The notes under the pieces are model-generated. The model saw only the letters and a list, made by a program, of their open reading frames with translations. It was not told the origin of the DNA and made no database searches. The translations under genes were made by a program, and so were the position numbers. 19,573 nt of DNA from an uncultured Caryophanales bacterium (GTDB taxonomy: Bacteria; Bacillota_I; Bacilli_A; Izemoplasmatales; Hujiaoplasmataceae). Positions 15,880 to 19,573 of the stretch are shown here, one piece after another; the stretch's first letter is position 1, and each line of letters starts with the position of its first letter. The stretch is from contig CALGNF010000132.1 in assembly GCA_937958685.1 (NCBI GenBank), positions 1 to 19,573 on the forward strand. The letters are read 5' to 3'.

Positions 15880-16643
15880 GCCTTTCCTTTCTCTGCCCAT
15901 AGGCCGATTTTCTTGAGCGTCACGATGCTCTTCTTGATGTCTCCGAGGGGAGATTCGCTGTTTTGCTCGATCACGCCGTAAATGCGGTTTTGCCGAAGTA
16001 GCGGCAGAAATTGGGTGAAGTCAATGTCGCCACTACCGACAGCACAGTCGCGGGAGCGTCTCTTCCCGGATTTTTCGATATCTTGGTGGTCGCGAAGGTG
16101 GATGCCGCATAGGCGCGAGCCAAGAGTCGCTGTCAATTGTGCCAGATCCTGTTTGCTTTTGCTTGCCCAATAGGTGTCCATGACGATCCCCACTTCGGGA
16201 TCGAGCTCTTCCAGCAAGTGGGCGAGCTTGGTCTTGCAACCTGCCATCTTGAATTCGAAATCATGGTGATGGAAAGCCAGTCTGATGCCTTCGCTCCGGG
16301 ATCGTTTCGCCAGCTCGTTAAGCCGTTTCGCAAACCGCTTTACCGCCCGCTTGCCGCCCAGGATCGCCCCAAGCGGCAGCACCGAAACGACGGCTGTATC
16401 GACGTCTAGTGCCTTGAGAAAGCGGATTCGTTCGGCAAAATGCTTGTCGAGGTGTTGGTATTTGTCTTGGATCGCCACTACTTTCATCTTAGCGTCCTTG
16501 ATGGCGGTGATCGTCGCTTCGGAAAACGGCACTCTCGCCAATTCCAGATGGACGATCCCCAACTTCCCGATCTCCTTCAGGGCCAGCGGTAGATTCATTT
16601 GTGCAAGTTTGCGGATCGTGTATGTCTGCAGCCCGACGATCAT
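15876..16643 (-). CDS. Sugar phosphate isomerase/epimerase-type TIM barrel
   Basis: A 255-residue protein of the xylose-isomerase-like TIM-barrel family (AP endonuclease 2 / sugar isomerase and epimerase group), which uses a divalent metal. The start MIVGLQTYTIR is the family's usual first strand. Likely metal ligands are visible in order: Glu34 (HLELA), His125-His127 (FHHHDFEF), Asp156 (GIVMDTYW), His182 (GIHLRDH) and Glu226 (VIEQN). Members include inosose dehydratases, epimerases and isomerases, and sequence alone does not say which this is. The ATG at 16643 is one base after the previous stop and has GGTGA five bases upstream; a GTG at 16652 is an alternative. In this operon it may rearrange the released sugar acid. 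Confidence 0.87.
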   Translation of the reverse strand: MIVGLQTYTIRKLAQMNLPLALKEIGKLGIVHLELARVPFSEATITAIKDAKMKVVAIQDKYQHLDKHFAERIRFLKALDVDTAVVSVLPLGAILGGKRAVKRFAKRLNELAKRSRSEGIRLAFHHHDFEFKMAGCKTKLAHLLEELDPEVGIVMDTYWASKSKQDLAQLTATLGSRLCGIHLRDHQDIEKSGKRRSRDCAVGSGDIDFTQFLPLLRQNRIYGVIEQNSESPLGDIKKSIVTLKKIGLWAEKGKA

Positions 16644-16644
16644 C

Positions 16645-18843
16645 TCAGTCACCGATCTCGCGGAGATTGTTCTGATAGTCCAGCGTGAGGGTCTTGCCGG
16701 CGAAGGCGAAAGTGATCACGCCGGGCTTGCGGGTGGTGAAACCGCCCGTGACGTAGGGGTTATCGTAACGGTGATAGTCCAGATCCTGCGCAACTCCATC
16801 AATGGTGAATCCGCTTGCGTAGGTTGCTGCCAGCATGGAAATTGCACTACCCTGATCCAAAAGGGTATGATATTCCAAGGCGCCCGTCTCGGCGTCAAAG
16901 CTGATTTCGTTTGCGAGCGTTCGCAAGATGAATTCCGCAAATGTCTCGGCATCCGCGTTGGAGGCTTCGATCACGAAATAATGATAACCAGCTCCGGTCT
17001 GCACAAGATCATACCGTTCGGAAAGGATGTTCTTGGCGCCGCCCCGAACCAGCATGTCGTCTTTGTTTGCTTCGGCGGAAGACACCGAAAACGGTACGAA
17101 TTGCAGCGCATGACGGGCTTTGATCATCACAAACGCGTCCTGCGCGCGCCCGAAGATGTATCCTTGTCCAAGGTGACTCTCATCGACCTCGTCAAACAAC
17201 TCGACGGGAAAGAACGCATGGGTCGTCTCTGCGACCACCATCGGTTCCATGAATCCCGGTTTGAGCGGCGGCAAGTAGATCTGCAGACTGACATTTCTGT
17301 CTTGAACACTATACGGTTGCCGGCCATTGCCGGTCCAATATGTCGGCGTGCCCGAACGGCGCGGAATCTTCGCCGGTTGGGTCGTGAAGATTGAAAGGTA
17401 GTTGGTGAGATTCAACGAGCTGACGGCTTGTTGGTCGGCGTATTCTCCGGGCTGATGCGCCTGCGCGGTGTGCATCGAATAATGATCGGTTTTGTAGGTG
17501 TAGACGTTGGCGCGCTCGATGGCGACGCCGTTTGTTGCCGGGTTCAACAGCGTGGAAACCCCGCCGAGCAAGCCGAATGCCCGCAATGGCCAAAGATTGA
17601 CCAGTTTGAAATCATTGAGGAAATCATTGGTGAACATCTCGTTGCTGGCAAGATAGCGCATCGTGTTCTGGATTACTGGCGGATTGGTGAAAGCTTCCAT
17701 GTTCCACTGCATCATGATCTGGGCATCAGCTTGTCCCAACAATCCCTCAACCGCAAGTTCCTCGACGTCGAGCGACTGGCTTGAGCGGATGATTTTTGCC
17801 TCTGAGGGGTCATCGAAGATCGCCTTGATGACCGATGGCACCTCATAATAGGGATTGCCTTCGCCATCCGTAGCTTCGATCATCTGCCTGAAGCAGTTGA
17901 AGAATCCGTTCATCGAAGTCGCCCAACTGGAGGAAAAGGCGCGTGTGGGTTCGGGTTGGACGATGAAATCGATGAAGTTGCGCATGCGGTTGCCGATATC
18001 ATCGGAGACACGGTTGTCGGAGTACATCCGGCCGCTTGAGGACACAAAGACATAATATGTCCGCGGGCCGCCGTCGGGATCACTTCCCAGATATTTGTAG
18101 CTTTGGCTGGCCAGATCGAACCAGATCAGATCCATGACCATCTTCATCCGGTTGACCATGACTTCGTCCTCGGCAAACTGGATGAAGTTCGCCATCGGCG
18201 CCACATCTTCGGGGTAATAGTTGTTGGAATACCATTCGGTGAAACCGTATCGGAACCGCTGGCTCATCCAAGCGTTGATCCTGACGGCCGCCATTTCCTG
18301 ATGCTCTCTACCGGTTTTCCCGTCGACAGAGAAAACATCGTCAGGGAATGTCTGCCCGACGAGATACTCCTGGGTCGCGAACAAGATCTGGTGGTTTTCC
18401 GACCAATAGCACATCGAGTCATGGCCACCTTGATCCATCCAGTACTTGAAATCAAGCATCACCCGCTTGATGGCGGCCTTGGTCGATTGGGGAAGGTGTT
18501 CTCCATAAGCCAGATAGAGTCTGACGAGGGAGTTCATCCGAAAATCGGCGCAGTCGTAGCGCCCGTCAATGTATTGATATGTCCCCGCAAGCTCGCTGTT
18601 GATGAAAGTCTCCGAAAGCTCGATGCCTTCCGGAAGCTCTTCATCCTTCAGCCAAAGGTCATAGTAGTAAATCAACCGGTCGGAGCCGCCGGCATCGATG
18701 GACTCTGTCGGCCGTTGCGGAAGGGATTCAACGCCCATGTTGATGGCGAACTGAATGCCGACGGAGACGATGATGCCCACGAGGATCATGACCAATGACA
18801 TGATCACCTTTTTTGCAGGACTCCATGAAGCGATTTTTTTCAT
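16645..18843 (-). CDS. Membrane-anchored protein of unknown family; candidate uronan-active enzyme
   Basis: 732 residues, first gene of the five-gene operon. A basic N-terminus (MKKIASWSPAKK) precedes one hydrophobic helix (about 13-34) with no obvious signal peptidase site, so the body is probably outside the cell but tethered. A linker of about 60 residues leads into the region shared with the downstream paralogue: DCADFR (97-102), MCYWSENHQ (144-152), EWYSNNYY (203-210), SSGRMY (269-274), MEAFTNP, NPATNGVAIERANVYT and YWTGNG. Up to residue about 210 the two align with a constant offset of 50 residues and no gaps. The last part differs more. The ATG at 18843 is preceded by AAAGGCGG at good spacing; an in-frame ATG further upstream overlaps the promoter. 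I cannot assign a known family; its position suggests the outer polymer-cleaving step. Confidence 0.86.
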   Translation of the reverse strand: MKKIASWSPAKKVIMSLVMILVGIIVSVGIQFAINMGVESLPQRPTESIDAGGSDRLIYYYDLWLKDEELPEGIELSETFINSELAGTYQYIDGRYDCADFRMNSLVRLYLAYGEHLPQSTKAAIKRVMLDFKYWMDQGGHDSMCYWSENHQILFATQEYLVGQTFPDDVFSVDGKTGREHQEMAAVRINAWMSQRFRYGFTEWYSNNYYPEDVAPMANFIQFAEDEVMVNRMKMVMDLIWFDLASQSYKYLGSDPDGGPRTYYVFVSSSGRMYSDNRVSDDIGNRMRNFIDFIVQPEPTRAFSSSWATSMNGFFNCFRQMIEATDGEGNPYYEVPSVIKAIFDDPSEAKIIRSSQSLDVEELAVEGLLGQADAQIMMQWNMEAFTNPPVIQNTMRYLASNEMFTNDFLNDFKLVNLWPLRAFGLLGGVSTLLNPATNGVAIERANVYTYKTDHYSMHTAQAHQPGEYADQQAVSSLNLTNYLSIFTTQPAKIPRRSGTPTYWTGNGRQPYSVQDRNVSLQIYLPPLKPGFMEPMVVAETTHAFFPVELFDEVDESHLGQGYIFGRAQDAFVMIKARHALQFVPFSVSSAEANKDDMLVRGGAKNILSERYDLVQTGAGYHYFVIEASNADAETFAEFILRTLANEISFDAETGALEYHTLLDQGSAISMLAATYASGFTIDGVAQDLDYHRYDNPYVTGGFTTRKPGVITFAFAGKTLTLDYQNNLREIGD

Positions 18844-18877
18844 CTTGTACCGCCTTTCCCGTGATAACCTAATTGTC

Positions 18878-18906
18878 ATTTTACCATACAAGCCTCCCCT
18901 TGAAAA
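18878..18906 (-). promoter_or_regulatory. Promoter of the five-gene carbohydrate operon
   Basis: On the - strand: TTTTCA (18901-18906), a 17-base spacer ending in TGG, then TAAAAT (18878-18883). The spacing is ideal and the TG makes it an extended -10. It gives a leader of about 25-30 bases before the ATG at 18843. No operator palindrome or regulator gene is visible nearby. Confidence 0.65.
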
Positions 18907-18938
18907 CGGGAAGCCCCACTTTCAAATCAAGAAATCCC

Positions 18939-18965
18939 AAAAAGGACGCCCGACAAAGTCGGGCG
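18939..18965 (-). terminator. Intrinsic terminator of the aldo/keto reductase gene
   Basis: A perfect eight-base-pair stem, CGCCCGAC with GTCGGGCG, closes a three-base loop. On the - strand it is followed by TCC and five T residues. It lies 29 bases after the reductase stop and upstream of the next operon's promoter, so it separates the two transcripts. Confidence 0.88.
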
Positions 18966-18994
18966 ACTCGTTTAGTTTGGCTGCTGTCCGCATC

Positions 18995-19528
18995 TTACCA
19001 AGGCAAGGGATCGTTCTTGATTTGTTGGTTGTATAAATCGATGATCCTTTGCTTGATCGAAAGGGTCATGACCCGGGTTTCCGCCTGGATGTTGGTTTCG
19101 AGTTGGGCGTGATTGCGGATACCCGGAATAACGGCGGTCACGGCATCATAACTGAGCACAAAAGCCAGGGCTGTGGCTGTCAAATCGGTCTCTCCGGTTA
19201 TTTGCTTGAGTTTTTCGACCAAGATTGCCCGGCGCCGAATCGTTTTTTCGTCCCATCGGGCCCGAATACCGGAAAAGACCGATGTTTGTCCGTATTTTCC
19301 GGTCAGCCAGCCGGAGTCGAGCGGCACCTTGGCGAGAAGCGCGATTTTCCGTGCCTTGAGGAATGGGAAGATTGCGGCGGGCTCTTGAAAGAAGGCGTTG
19401 AAAAGGATCTCGATGACCTGCGAATCGGTTTTCTCGATCGTGGTCTTCAATTCCTGATAGGTATCGATGCTGACACCATAAGCCCTGATCAGCCCAAGCT
19501 CGCGCAGTCGCTTCAACTCGGGAAAGTG
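18995..19528 (-). CDS. Aldo/keto reductase, C-terminal part (truncated at contig end)
   Basis: The last 177 residues of an NAD(P)H-dependent oxidoreductase of the aldo/keto reductase superfamily. The native sequence begins HFPELKRLRELGLIRAYGVS, the strand and loop around the usual (I)RxxGVS motif, and continues through LLAKVPLDSGWLTGKY and the cofactor-binding region ALAFVLSYDAVTAVIPG with RNHAQLETN. The catalytic Asp, Tyr, Lys and His of the family lie in the missing N-terminal half. The five residues MLFRS that would precede it come from adapter sequence and must be excluded. The gene is co-directional with the five-gene operon but separated from it by a terminator and a promoter. Substrate unknown; a role in sugar metabolism is possible but not shown. 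Confidence 0.9.
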   Translation of the reverse strand, partial: HFPELKRLRELGLIRAYGVSIDTYQELKTTIEKTDSQVIEILFNAFFQEPAAIFPFLKARKIALLAKVPLDSGWLTGKYGQTSVFSGIRARWDEKTIRRRAILVEKLKQITGETDLTATALAFVLSYDAVTAVIPGIRNHAQLETNIQAETRVMTLSIKQRIIDLYNQQIKNDPLPW

Positions 19529-19573
19529 AGATCGGAAGAGCACACGTCTGAACTCCAGTCACCGAATACGATC
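19529..19573. other. Illumina TruSeq adapter and index (artefact)
   Basis: Bases 19529-19562 are the adapter starting AGATCGGAAGAGC and ending CTCCAGTCAC, 19563-19570 are the index CGAATACG, and 19571-19573 begin the next adapter segment. It is the reverse complement of bases 1-45. A frame on the - strand here translates to MTGVQTCALPIS, a familiar adapter-derived peptide, and is not a gene. Confidence 0.98.

Noticed and set aside
14479..15981. A 500-residue open frame on the + strand, highly charged
   Set aside because: It is antisense to the GPH symporter gene; the Asp/His/Arg-rich product reflects the reverse of hydrophobic codons.
156..18843. Mollicute-style genetic code with TGA as Trp
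   Set aside because: Genes end cleanly at TGA at family-typical lengths and Trp is encoded by TGG throughout.
19146..19562. Open frame on the - strand starting MTGVQTCALPIS
   Set aside because: The start is translated adapter and the rest is out of frame with the aldo/keto reductase, which has clear family motifs.
1..19573. Perfect 45-base terminal inverted repeats suggesting a mobile element or linear replicon
   Set aside because: Both copies are Illumina adapter plus the same index; no transposase or replication gene is present.

Overview
This window is an assembled contig, probably metagenomic, from a bacterium using the standard genetic code (Trp is TGG and TGA acts as stop). By eye the base composition is a little above 50% GC. 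Purine-rich Shine-Dalgarno sites, tightly overlapping operons, short intrinsic terminators and the protein types (Opp/Dpp-type ABC importer, class II ribonucleotide reductase, GPH symporter, YteR-like GH105) suggest a Bacillota-like lineage, but the window does not fix the taxonomy. Both ends are artificial: bases 1-45 and 19529-19573 are Illumina TruSeq adapter plus the same 8-base index, so the first and last genes are cut by assembly.

Layout. Left block, + strand (46-4592): the tail of a family-5 substrate-binding protein, two permeases and two ATPases of an Opp/Dpp-type importer, and a small membrane protein, all with overlapping or abutting frames and closed by a terminator. A promoter at about 4669 then drives a GH94-type disaccharide phosphorylase (4711-7383). 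A terminator shared by convergent genes separates it from a B12-dependent ribonucleotide reductase, nrdJ, on the - strand (7457-9970). From the same 255-base intergenic region an MFS transporter (10226-11443) is read divergently.

Right block, - strand (18843 down to 11526): one compact five-gene operon encoding a membrane-anchored protein of unknown family, a sugar isomerase/epimerase-type TIM barrel, a GPH sugar:cation symporter, a cytoplasmic paralogue of the first protein, and a GH105 unsaturated-uronyl hydrolase. Behind it is the C-terminal part of an aldo/keto reductase with its own terminator.

How the genes may work together. The left block looks like uptake and phosphorolysis of a short beta-glucoside, although the transporter alone could carry peptides. 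The right block is the most interesting part. GH105 enzymes act on products of polysaccharide lyases, yet no known lyase family is recognisable here. The paired paralogues, one outside the membrane and one in the cytoplasm with a symporter gene between them, are therefore candidates for an undescribed lyase or other uronan-active family. This is inference from context. No RNA genes, CRISPR arrays, insertion sequences or transcription regulators were seen.
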